From an uncultured Burkholderiales bacterium (GTDB lineage Bacteria; Pseudomonadota; Gammaproteobacteria; Burkholderiales; Burkholderiaceae_C), in assembly GCA_937927685.1 (NCBI GenBank), contig CALBSC010000017.1, forward strand, positions 1-38,403: a stretch of 38,403 bases of DNA, written 5' to 3'. Positions 17,610 through 25,045 of the stretch are shown one piece after another. The notes below the pieces were generated by a model that saw only the letters and a list, made by a program, of their open reading frames with translations, was not told the DNA's origin and searched no databases. Numbering within the stretch: position 1 is the first letter of the stretch; the number at the start of each line of letters is the position of its first letter. The translations under genes were made by a program, and so were the position numbers.

Positions 17610-18176
17610 TCAGTAATCGATGGCCAGACCCAGCGACACCCCGTCGATGGTTTCCTGGCGGCGGTTGTAATAGGAGGTGTAGTCTGTGACAAAACTCGCG
17701 TTGCGATTGACGCGCACCTTCACGCCCAAGCCGTAAGACATCCCGCCCATGCGTTTGCTGGAGGTATCGCTGGCAAAGTAGGCCCCATCCAGGTTTTTCA
17801 CCATGCTGGCCGCCCCCACGCGGCCAAACACTTCCAGACCCGAGGCCAGCTCCTTGCGGGCCTTCAGGTAGGCGCCAAACAGCGGGTCAATCTTGGCCGC
17901 GGCCGACAGACCCCCAATGGTGTTGGTGCCCTGACTGGTCCCAAACGCCAGCATGCCCTCGTAGGAAAACGTGGGGCCCATGTTCTTGCCGACGATGGTG
18001 CGCAACGCCGTCGGGCTCAGGCGCAAGCCCGTCTGGGCGTAGTTGAGGCTGTTGAGGCTGACCTCCACGTAGGCGTCCGGGGTGGCCGGCGGCGGTTTGA
18101 GGCCTTGGCCGGCGGATTGGGCCTGGGCGCACAGGGCGGTGCAGAGGAGGAGAGCGGTGACGGTTTTTTGGAACAT
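17610..18176 (-). CDS. Small outer-membrane beta-barrel protein (opacity/OmpW-like size)
   Basis: The 188-residue protein starts with a signal peptide MFQKTVTALLLCTALCAQA, cleaved before QSAG. The mature part alternates hydrophobic and polar residues in strand-sized pieces (AYVEVSLNSLNYAQ, LEVFGRVGAASMV, SYGLGVKVRVNRNASFVTDYTSYYN) and ends GVSLGLAIDY with an aromatic last residue, the usual BAM recognition signal. This is an 8-stranded-barrel-sized outer-membrane protein; the role is unknown. ATG 18176, preceded by AAAGG, is preferred to an upstream frame start that lacks a signal peptide. The recombinase gene at 18362 is upstream on the same strand. Confidence 0.78.
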   Translation of the reverse strand: MFQKTVTALLLCTALCAQAQSAGQGLKPPPATPDAYVEVSLNSLNYAQTGLRLSPTALRTIVGKNMGPTFSYEGMLAFGTSQGTNTIGGLSAAAKIDPLFGAYLKARKELASGLEVFGRVGAASMVKNLDGAYFASDTSSKRMGGMSYGLGVKVRVNRNASFVTDYTSYYNRRQETIDGVSLGLAIDY

Positions 18177-18361
18177 GACGGACCTTTGGCAGTGTTTCCA
18201 TGTTGATCTGCAAGAAACATGCCGGCAAATCATTGCCGCTGGGTCAGGTCAGGCGGGGGGTCAGGAGACATCACACCATGCCTAGACCTTCCGCGTGAGT
18301 CTATACACTGTTATAAATTTGCAACGTTTTTACGGTAAATATTTCGTAAATCTAGAAGTAT

Positions 18362-19612
18362 CTATTTTCTGACCTCCCTTCGGCTTTGCAACATGCTCAC
18401 ATTCATTTCGCCCGACAGGGTGGATGCGTAGAAGGTTTCAATCATGTCCACCGAGGTCCGGGCGTTACGCGCCAGGGTCAGCATGTCAATCCCCTGGCCA
18501 TACAACAACCGGAAGGTGATGGCGGTATGCCGCAGGCTGTAGAGCGTGCGTGGCTGTCCATGGGTATCCACCAAGGCCAAGCCGGCCTCACGCATGACCC
18601 ACTTCAACCAGAAGTTGAACACCGCCAGGGCATGATCGCGGTTGGTCACATGGGGCAGGAACACATAGTCATCCGGTCTGCCCCCACCCTGTGCTGTCTG
18701 ATGTCGCAGCATGGCCGCATAAATGCGCACGGACGGCCGCATGGTGACGATGGGCTTGTCGTGCTTTTTGGTTGAGGGCAGCGTCAGACGCAAATAGTCG
18801 TGCTGACCGCGCACCGTTTCCACGTGTGAATGCTGCAGTACCTTGATGTCAGTCGGTCGCACAAAGCTGTTGACCATGAAGATCAGCAGCCAGTACATGT
18901 CCGGTGTGAGCACCCGGTCTCGGGGCGTGATCCAGAAGCGATCGCGATCACTTTCCCGCTGCTTGATGGTGGGCGCCAGGGCGCCTTCGCGCAACAAGCG
19001 CTTGGACGTTCGAAGCAGTTTTTTGTACTCCGTGAGTGTGAATGCGGCACGTGGCTTGTTGTTGATCTTGATTTTGGGAATGAGTGGGATTTCCCGTATC
19101 CACTTTCGATGCAGCGCCATGGTGAGAATTTTGCGAACAATCACCAGGTACTGCGCGATGGTGGTGGGCGAGCTCTCGGCTTCCACCAGACGGTCCATCA
19201 GGGTCTGAATTTCATCGGCCTGCACCTGACTGATGAGCAAATGGCCCAACGCCGGCAACACGTGCAATTTCAGTCGGTTGCGCAGGATATTGATTGACTC
19301 GGCGCTGTAATCCCCACGGGTCACCCGCTGGGTTTCAACCACCAACAGCTTTTCGGCGACTTGATGAAACAAGGGTTCTTGCTTGGCCAGTTCCACCATG
19401 CCTTTTGGCGGCTCCAGCAAGTCGTGAATCACCGGCGTGGTGCCTGCCAGCAAGGACTCCAGCATGGCGGGGCCAATCAAGTAAAAGCACGTCTCCTCCC
19501 GCAACGTCACTGCCACCGGACTGGTGGTGAGCACAGGCACCAAATTGGGCGCCAGGGCCTGCAACTTGTCCATACGAACGGTGATGCCGGCGAGTGTGGG
19601 AGAGGTTTGCAT
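18362..19612 (-). CDS. Solitary tyrosine-type site-specific recombinase
   Basis: The 416-residue product has an N-terminal arm of about 90 residues, a SAM-like core-binding domain (SAESINILRNRLKLHVLPALGHLL...) and a catalytic domain: FVRPTDIK (Arg), STKKHDKPIV (Lys), TLYSLRHTAITFRL (Arg-His; Tyr replaces the first His), ARNARTSVDMIETFYAS (Asn for His, then the probable nucleophile Tyr). YSLRHT...N.RTS...Y is a known integrase subfamily variant, so it is probably active. No excisionase, phage, plasmid or transposon genes are nearby. Its 5' end faces the truncated porin, whose homology begins 169 bases away. Start is uncertain: ATG 19612 or TTG 19624, neither with a good ribosome site. Flanks at 18290-18361 and 19613-19780 are strikingly AT-rich, suggesting acquired DNA. 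A role in flipping the porin segment is proposed in the findings. Confidence 0.85.
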   Translation of the reverse strand: MQTSPTLAGITVRMDKLQALAPNLVPVLTTSPVAVTLREETCFYLIGPAMLESLLAGTTPVIHDLLEPPKGMVELAKQEPLFHQVAEKLLVVETQRVTRGDYSAESINILRNRLKLHVLPALGHLLISQVQADEIQTLMDRLVEAESSPTTIAQYLVIVRKILTMALHRKWIREIPLIPKIKINNKPRAAFTLTEYKKLLRTSKRLLREGALAPTIKQRESDRDRFWITPRDRVLTPDMYWLLIFMVNSFVRPTDIKVLQHSHVETVRGQHDYLRLTLPSTKKHDKPIVTMRPSVRIYAAMLRHQTAQGGGRPDDYVFLPHVTNRDHALAVFNFWLKWVMREAGLALVDTHGQPRTLYSLRHTAITFRLLYGQGIDMLTLARNARTSVDMIETFYASTLSGEMNVSMLQSRREVRK

Positions 19613-19780
19613 GTGTAAGACCAATGAATTCGATAAATGAAGCCATCCTATTTATTGAAACATTTGTTTTATTTTATTCATTGATAATGCTTCAACAAAA
19701 TATTGCTTTGGGTATAGTTTTTTCAGAAGTTATTGGGGCAATACCAGTTTTATAGCGCTTAATCGCGCGGAAATGTAGAT
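19613..19780. other. AT-rich junction between recombinase and truncated porin
   Basis: Much more AT-rich than its neighbours. It must hold the recombinase promoter (minus strand), but I could not pick one with confidence. It contains no porin-like leader: reading the porin frame backwards from 19781 reaches TAA at 19760 with no ATG, GTG or TTG between. Short dyads such as ATTG-GGG-CAAT occur near 19732. It is a plausible site for recombinase binding. Confidence 0.6.
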
Positions 19781-21172
19781 GCCCTGGCTGCACTTGCTGC
19801 CGCTACTGGTGCATTTGCTCAGTCTGGTAATGCACGTGCTATCGCCGGCTCTGGCGTTGAGATTTTCGGCGTGGCCGACATCACCGTGTCCAACTTCAAA
19901 ACCGACAACGGTACCGCTGGTTCCGTGACGGTGATCGACGGCGGTGGTCGTAACGAGTCTTCACGTCTGGGTTTCCGTGGCGTGGAAGACATCGGTGGTG
20001 GCATGGGCGCTGCCTTCTGGTTTGAAGCCGGCGTGAACTATGACAACGGCACCGGTGCCAACACCACGACCAGCAACACCGCCTACGGTGACCGCATTGC
20101 GTTCAACCAAACCACGACCCCCGTGGTGCCGACCGCAACGCTGAACGCTCGTCAAGGTCTGACCTTCAACCGCGCTTCCAACATCTCCCTGCTGAGCAAG
20201 GACTTGGGCGAAATCCGCGTCGGTCGTGACTACAACCCCGCTTTCTGGAACTACACCTACTTCGATCCGTTCGGTACCGTGGGTGTGGGTTCTGCCCTGA
20301 ACGTCATTGGCGGCCCTCTGGCCCCCCTGGGCGTGCAAGCCTTCCCCCCGGGAGCGGCTTACCCCATGGTTCGTACCTCCAACAGCATTGGCTGGTTGAG
20401 CAACGACATCAGTGGTTTCCGTCTGCAAGTCCAAGCCGCCCTGTCTGAGCAGCCCACCGGTTGCGTGACCCCCGAGACCGCTATCCAGGCTAACACCTGT
20501 GCTGGCGCGAACGGCGACGGCAAGCTGCTGGCCTGGCGCCTGCAATACAACTCGGGCCCCTTGAGCCTGGCGTTGTCTTCCAGCCAGACCACCTACGGTG
20601 ACACGGCTGCTCAAGCTGCCGCCACCACCGCTGTGACTTTTGGCACGATCACCACCACGCCTAGCGCTGGTACTGCCACCACCACGATTGGTGCTTCTAC
20701 CGCTGCCGCTCCCTTCGCCAACGCTGCTGCTTACCGCGGCAACTACACCCAGACCAACTGGGCTGGTGCCTACACCATGGGCGCCACCAAGTTCTTCTAC
20801 CAGGGTGGTAGCCAGGTCAACGACGTGAACGGTGCCGCTGTCAAGCGCCAGCTGTCCAACTCCATGGTGGGTATTGCTCACACCATGGGTGCCTTGACCC
20901 TCAAGGGCAGCTACAACACCGCCACCCGCAAGGATGACTCTGGTACGGCCTCGGAAGATGGCGCCAAGACCACCCAAACCGCTGTGGGCGCAGTGTATGA
21001 CCTGAGCAAGCGTACGGCGCTGTTCGGTACCTACTCTGTCAACAAGCTGACCGCAGGTGCTGCCACGGCAGGTTCACTGCGCGCCACGGTTGGCGTGTTT
21101 GGTGATGCCCTGACCGCTGGCAACTCCGCCACGGCCACCGGTATCGACATCGGTATCCGTCACCGCTTCTAA
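19781..21172 (+). pseudogene. Gram-negative porin lacking its start codon and first six codons (silent copy)
   Basis: The frame reads ALAALAAATGAFAQSGNARAIAGSGVEIFGVADITV, the rest of a signal peptide followed by a mature trimeric porin, and runs undamaged for 463 residues to ATGIDIGIRHRF, ending in the C-terminal Phe for barrel assembly. Motifs shared with the porin at 25046 include RNESSRLGFRGVEDIGGG, YFDPFGTVGVG (constriction loop region) and VRTSNSIGWLS. Compared with that porin, the ATG and codons 2-6 are missing; homology begins at base 19781. No start codon lies upstream before a stop at 19760; the first candidate, GTG 19871, would give a product without signal peptide. Codon choice (CGT, AAC, GGT, ACC) is that of a highly expressed gene. 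It is either a recently truncated pseudogene or the off copy of an invertible pair. A terminator follows. Confidence 0.85.
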
Positions 21173-21210
21173 TCCCTGCGCTGACTTGGTCAGCCTTGGA
21201 TAAAAGCCTT

Positions 21211-21242
21211 AAACCCCGCTCATCGAAAGATGGCGGGGTTTT
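21211..21242 (+). terminator. Terminator of the truncated porin, member of a three-copy family
   Basis: AAACCCCGC (21211-21219) pairs with GCGGGGTTT (21233-21241), with an inner CATC-GAAA-GATG stem capped by a GAAA tetraloop and one bulged T, then a short TTTT run into C. The upstream arm GGATAAAAGCCTT (from 21199) is shared with the terminators of the two barrel genes at 23952 and 24974. Confidence 0.85.
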
Positions 21243-21341
21243 CTCATGAGTTTCACGCCTGACCACTCTTTGGCCAGCCTGGGGTAAGACCACCTTCTTG
21301 AGGGCCCTCCGTGAAATTCTGTTTCGTTCGGACATCCATCT

Positions 21342-21449
21342 TTGCGGCGAACACTCGCGCACAGGGGGTTTGAATCTTTGAACCCCAATGTGGTGTCGCC
21401 CACTGTGACGATTCTGGCCGGCGCCAAAAATCATCCCGCACAGCTCTGA
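21342..21449 (+). pseudogene. Remnant of an NHL-lipoprotein gene (degenerate partial duplicate)
   Basis: The frame from 21378 reads LNPNVVSPTVTILAGAKNH and then stops at 21447. The intact lipoprotein that follows has LNPTLASPVVTTLAGAQNQ at residues 64-82. Homology continues further 5' at DNA level (GCGGCGAACAC against GTGGCGAACAC), but one extra base breaks the frame around 21365. No start codon or lipobox remains. This is a short leftover of a second gene copy lying between the porin terminator and the lipoprotein gene. Confidence 0.75.
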
Positions 21450-21471
21450 CAACTCTTCAGCCATCCTAGTC

Positions 21472-22560
21472 ATGAAATCATCATCTTGTTTTGCCACCGT
21501 CACGCTCTGTGCCGTTCTGACGTCGCTCCTGGTCGCTTGCGGCGGTTCTTCGTCCAGCGCTTCTGCCAATTCTTCCACCTCCATTTCGGGCTTGGCGCTT
21601 GACGCGGCTGGTACAACCCTGTTGGTGGCGAACACGGGTGCAGAGGTTGTGGAAACTTTGAATCCGACTTTGGCATCGCCCGTTGTGACAACGCTGGCTG
21701 GCGCCCAGAACCAGGCCGGTACCGCGGAAGGAACCACCACCCAGTCAGCGGGGCGGTTCAACAATCCTGTGAGCATCACGGGGATGGGGGGTGACTACTA
21801 TGTGACCGACACGGGCAACAGCGGCATACGCAAACTGACTGCCGCAGGTGTGATTTCCAACGTGGCGGGCCGTCTGGGCTCACTTGGCAGCACCGATGGC
21901 ACGGGTTCCGGTGCTTACTTTTACTTTCCCAAGGGGATTGCCAACGATGGCACCTATCTGTACGTGACGGACACCTACAACCACACGATTCGCCAGGTCA
22001 CCACCGCGGGTGTGGTGACCACCATCGCGGGCTACGCGGGCTCACCGGGCACGGCCAACGGCACGGGCAGCACTGCCCGGTTCAACACACCGTATGGCGT
22101 GGCCGTAGACCCTGCGTGCGGCGTGGCAGGTGCTTGTGACTTGTATGTGTCGGACGATGCCAACCACGCGATTCGCATCGTGACGACCGCGGGTGTTGTG
22201 ACCACCTTGGCCGGAACCGTTGGTACCTCTGGCTCTGCCAACGGAACCGGGACAGCCGCAAAGTTTTACGGCCCTGCTGGTATCGTGACGGATGGAACCG
22301 ATGTCTATGTGGCGGATGCAGGCAACCACTTGATTCGCAAGGTGGTGATTGCCACGGGTGCGGTGACCACCGTTGCGGGAACGGCAGGCACTGCCGGCAA
22401 CACCGATGCGACGGGTACAGCGGCTAAGTTTTCCTTCCCGACGGGACTGGCATTGGATGCTGCCAATGGCATCCTTTATGTGTCGGATCAGAACTACACC
22501 AAGGTGCGGAAGATTGTGCTGAGTACGGGGGCGGTGACGACGTTGAATGCCAGTTTTTGA
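21472..22560 (+). CDS. NHL-repeat lipoprotein (beta-propeller)
   Basis: The 362-residue product has a lipoprotein signal MKSSSCFATVTLCAVLTSLLVAC with lipobox LVAC and Cys23, followed by a Gly/Ser linker. The rest is a series of five to six NHL-type repeats: FNNPVSITGMGGDYYVTDTGNSGIRKL, FPKGIANDGTYLYVTDTYNHTIRQV, FNTPYGVAVDP...LYVSDDANHAIRIV, FYGPAGIVTDGTDVYVADAGNHLIRKV and FPTGLALD...YVSDQNYTKVRKI, each separated by VTTIAG-like linkers. Such repeats fold into a six-bladed propeller. Anchoring to a membrane by the lipid is predicted; ligand or role unknown. An homologous gene lies inverted at 22919-23911. Confidence 0.88.
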   Translation: MKSSSCFATVTLCAVLTSLLVACGGSSSSASANSSTSISGLALDAAGTTLLVANTGAEVVETLNPTLASPVVTTLAGAQNQAGTAEGTTTQSAGRFNNPVSITGMGGDYYVTDTGNSGIRKLTAAGVISNVAGRLGSLGSTDGTGSGAYFYFPKGIANDGTYLYVTDTYNHTIRQVTTAGVVTTIAGYAGSPGTANGTGSTARFNTPYGVAVDPACGVAGACDLYVSDDANHAIRIVTTAGVVTTLAGTVGTSGSANGTGTAAKFYGPAGIVTDGTDVYVADAGNHLIRKVVIATGAVTTVAGTAGTAGNTDATGTAAKFSFPTGLALDAANGILYVSDQNYTKVRKIVLSTGAVTTLNASF

Positions 22561-22868
22561 TGCGCTGAAGGTTTAAGTCATGTGTTGTACTTAAAACTCT
22601 CGTCCAAGCAAGTGACGACCCATCAATCCAATTGCGGTCCCAGCACACTTGAATGAGTTGGTTCAGCAACCGCGCTTGTACTGCCATCAGCAAGTCAAGC
22701 ATCATTGCACTTACTCTAGGGAATCCCGTCACATGGGACATGGAATATAAATCCCACGGCTTGCTCCCTAGTGAAGAGGCTGCGGATGAGAACGCAGAAA
22801 ATAGTCTTTTCACGCGAGTTCACCACCGATCGGACTTTTTTACAGCCGCAGGTTATTCCAGTTAGATC
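22561..22868. other. Intergenic stretch between the two NHL lipoprotein genes
   Basis: No convincing gene. The most visible structures are a TTTAAGT/ACTTAAA inverted repeat shortly after the first lipoprotein stop (about 22571-22594), without a T run, and a CTAGGGA/TCCCTAG inverted repeat (22716-22722 with 22765-22771). A minus-strand open frame crosses the region but has no ribosome site or family likeness. Confidence 0.5.
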
Positions 22869-22895
22869 AAAAACTCACCCCATGGTTGGGGTGAG
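22869..22895 (-). terminator. Terminator of the minus-strand NHL lipoprotein gene
   Basis: On the minus strand a perfect CTCACCCC/GGGGTGAG stem (22895-22888 with 22881-22874) with a six-base loop is followed by TTTTT (22873-22869). It lies just after the stop of the gene at 22919-23911. Confidence 0.88.
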
Positions 22896-22918
22896 GCAAT
22901 TTAAGCTCAGCGGCCTGA

Positions 22919-23911
22919 TCAGTTCAGCGTCAATGCTGTCACACCAAAGGGACTGGTTGTGCTGACTTCACGAATAACCGTACCGCTCTGGTCCGTGACA
23001 TACAAGGCGCCATTTCCATAAGTAATGGCGTAAGGCGAGGAGAACAAAGCGGAAGTGCCGGTAGAGTTAACCGTATTACCTGATGTGCCTGCACTGCTTC
23101 CCGCCATGAGCAAAACAGCATAGGGAGGCGTCAAACTTATGCTTCGAACGGCATTGTTACCCGAATCCACCACGTACAAGTAGTTGTTATCCGTGGTGAT
23201 TCCCAGCGGGAATTTGAAATAGGCCGATGTGCCATTGGCATTCGTCGACGGACCATAGTTGCCACCAATGTTTCCGGCGAAAGTGGTCACAGCGCCCGCC
23301 AATGTCACTTTCTTGACCGAATTAGTGCCAATGTCTGTGACGTACAGATTTTGCGGGATGTCACTGTCAATCGTGATTCCCCAGGGATTGTTGAAACCCG
23401 AGGCTATGGTGGTGACGGTTTTGGTACCAGCGGCAATTTTTCTTACTGTGTTGTTGCCAGAGTCGGTCACATACAGGTTGCCAGCTGAATCGGCCACTGC
23501 ATTGCGGGGCAGATAGAAGCTGCCATCGGTGTCGCTGTTACCTGGTGTACCAACTGTGCCCGCGTAGGTCGTGACCGTGTACGCAGAGGAAGTAGCGACT
23601 TCACGAATCGCATGGTTCAAAGCGTCCACGACGTATAGATTTGAACCTACTCGGACCATCCCTTGGGGGCCAGAGAGTCCGGCATAAGCGCTAACCATGG
23701 TAGAAGCCGAGCCCCCGGTATGGGCAACAAAACTAATCACGTTGCTGCCGAAATTGGACAGGTATAACTTCGTTGGGCTGTTGACGTCATCCACCGTGAT
23801 GCCATAAAAAGCAGAGGCATTCTCAGCTCTGGGGGAGGAACTGCCACCGCATCCAGTGACCAAGGAAAACAAGAGTGCGATCACTCCCAGCTTGAGAAGA
23901 AAAGATTTCAT
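22919..23911 (-). CDS. NHL-repeat lipoprotein, second copy in opposite orientation
   Basis: The 330-residue product begins MKSFLLKLGVIALLFSLVTGCGGSSS, a lipoprotein signal with Cys21, then NHL-like blades: YGITVDDVNSPTKLYLSNFGSNVIS, LSGPQGMVRVGSNLYVVDALNHAIREV, FYLPRNAVADSAGNLYVTDSGNNTVRKI, FNNPWGITID...LYVTDIGTNSVKKV, FKFPLGITTDNNYLYVVDSGNNAVRSI and SSPYAITYGNGALYVTDQSG. It is a diverged homologue of the lipoprotein at 21472. ATG 23911 is chosen because it starts the signal peptide; the frame extends to 23968 without one. It lies downstream of the 292-residue barrel gene, after that gene's terminator. Function unknown. Confidence 0.87.
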   Translation of the reverse strand: MKSFLLKLGVIALLFSLVTGCGGSSSPRAENASAFYGITVDDVNSPTKLYLSNFGSNVISFVAHTGGSASTMVSAYAGLSGPQGMVRVGSNLYVVDALNHAIREVATSSAYTVTTYAGTVGTPGNSDTDGSFYLPRNAVADSAGNLYVTDSGNNTVRKIAAGTKTVTTIASGFNNPWGITIDSDIPQNLYVTDIGTNSVKKVTLAGAVTTFAGNIGGNYGPSTNANGTSAYFKFPLGITTDNNYLYVVDSGNNAVRSISLTPPYAVLLMAGSSAGTSGNTVNSTGTSALFSSPYAITYGNGALYVTDQSGTVIREVSTTSPFGVTALTLN

Positions 23912-23951
23912 GAGGAGCCCATCAACAAACTGCGCACTTAGTGAAAATATT

Positions 23952-23983
23952 AAAAAACCCCGCCACAATGCTGCAGCGGGGTT
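23952..23983 (-). terminator. Terminator of the 292-residue barrel gene, porin-terminator family
   Basis: On the minus strand AACCCCGC and GCGGGGTT (around 23981-23976 and 23963-23958) form a stem with a TGCA-containing inner loop, followed by TTTTTTA. The preceding GGATAGAGGCCTCG matches the arm of the porin terminators at 21211 and 24974. Confidence 0.88.
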
Positions 23984-24022
23984 CGAGGCCTCTATCCTTG
24001 GCTCACGATGTCAACGTGCGCA

Positions 24023-24901
24023 TTAGAAGCGGTAGCCAGCACTCAAGGTGGTCGTGGTGCTTCCCGCATACGCACTATCAGCAACACTCAAACGCTGAGA
24101 TGCTATCGTTAAGCCTAGGCGCGGTGTTACTGCATAGCCCAGCCCGACAGAGTACTTGTTGCCCACGTTGTTTTTGTCGTCACCTGAGTTCTGGATGTAG
24201 CCAACTTCCACGTACATCTTGGTCTCAGGGTAGTAACGCAGAGAGCCGCCAAGTTCAGTATTGACTTGGGTCGTGGCTTGCTTCCTTGTGATTTCGTTAT
24301 AGGACAGCGCGAACGCGACATGTTGACCGCCAGAAACAGGCATCACCGTACGGGACAACAGTCCGTTGGATGTGATGGTCAGGTCGTTAACTCCGGCATT
24401 TGCAGAGTAAGAGGCCTTAGAGTTTTGGTTGATGTAACTCACCGAAGTATTAGGCAATACAAAGTAACCAATTTCATAATTGGTTGTGGTTGAGTTTACG
24501 CTGATGGAAGGAGCACCACTCTTCAGTGGCAGGTCCTTATTCCACGCGCCAGTCTGAAGACCCAGGACGACGTCTTTCAGATACAACTTAGCCCCGATTT
24601 GAGGAACATCCAGCGATGTGCTAGCGTAAGTTGCGTCTTCATAAGTCGATTGCCTATAAGCAACCCCAATATTGCTTGCACGTTGTAAAAACTCTGCTTC
24701 AAACTGAGGTGCCCCCGTGTTGATGGAAACGGGTTTGAGGTAGTAGGTACCGCCAAACTGATTGCCCGTCTGGGTCATACCAGCACCATCAGAAGCACTT
24801 ATATTGGTATAGGCAGCCTCAAACTGGTACGTTTCAGATTGGGCAAAGACGCCAGTTGTCGTGAAGACAAGCGCCAATGCCGGGATAAGTTTCAATTTCA
24901 T
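24023..24901 (-). CDS. Outer-membrane beta-barrel protein (putative porin)
   Basis: The 292-residue product has a signal peptide MKLKLIPALALVFTTTGVFA cleaved before QSETY. The mature protein is made of alternating amphipathic strands (YQFEAAYTNIS, QFGGTYYLKPVS, QIGAKLYLKDVVLGLQTGAW, SLRYYPETKMYVEVGYIQNSG, KYSVGLGYAVTPRLGLTIASQRLSV) and ends TTTLSAGYRF with terminal Phe, the BAM signal. Size suggests 12-16 strands. It is not closely similar to the two classical porins but carries the same terminator module. AAGGTG before the ATG at 24901 is the ribosome site. Substrate unknown. Confidence 0.82.
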   Translation of the reverse strand: MKLKLIPALALVFTTTGVFAQSETYQFEAAYTNISASDGAGMTQTGNQFGGTYYLKPVSINTGAPQFEAEFLQRASNIGVAYRQSTYEDATYASTSLDVPQIGAKLYLKDVVLGLQTGAWNKDLPLKSGAPSISVNSTTTNYEIGYFVLPNTSVSYINQNSKASYSANAGVNDLTITSNGLLSRTVMPVSGGQHVAFALSYNEITRKQATTQVNTELGGSLRYYPETKMYVEVGYIQNSGDDKNNVGNKYSVGLGYAVTPRLGLTIASQRLSVADSAYAGSTTTTLSAGYRF

Positions 24902-24973
24902 TTTTTACACCTTGGAGTCTGTGTTCATGGAAGGTTGGCAAGTGTGCATCTTTAGATGTACTATGCGCCAAAC

Positions 24974-25006
24974 AAAAAACCCCGCCTCATTTCTAAAGCG
25001 GGGTTT
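24974..25006 (-). terminator. Terminator of the intact porin, three-copy family
   Basis: On the minus strand AAACCCCGC (25006-24998) pairs with GCGGGGTTT (24985-24977), followed by TTTTTTG. The preceding arm GGATAAAAAGCCTC (from 25020) is nearly identical to that of the truncated porin's terminator at 21211. Confidence 0.9.
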
Positions 25007-25045
25007 GAGGCTTTTTATCCTTAACTGGCTATGTCAGCATAGGAA

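Noticed and set aside
18290..19780. Simple integration of a mobile element into the porin gene
   Set aside because: The missing 5' end of the porin is not on the other side of the recombinase; only the small barrel gene and queC follow. A deletion or inversion is needed.
22590..22813. Minus-strand open frame in the gap between the NHL genes (KPWDLYSMSHVTGFPRV...)
   Set aside because: No ribosome site, no recognisable family, and its 3' half lies antisense in a lipoprotein gene; probably chance.
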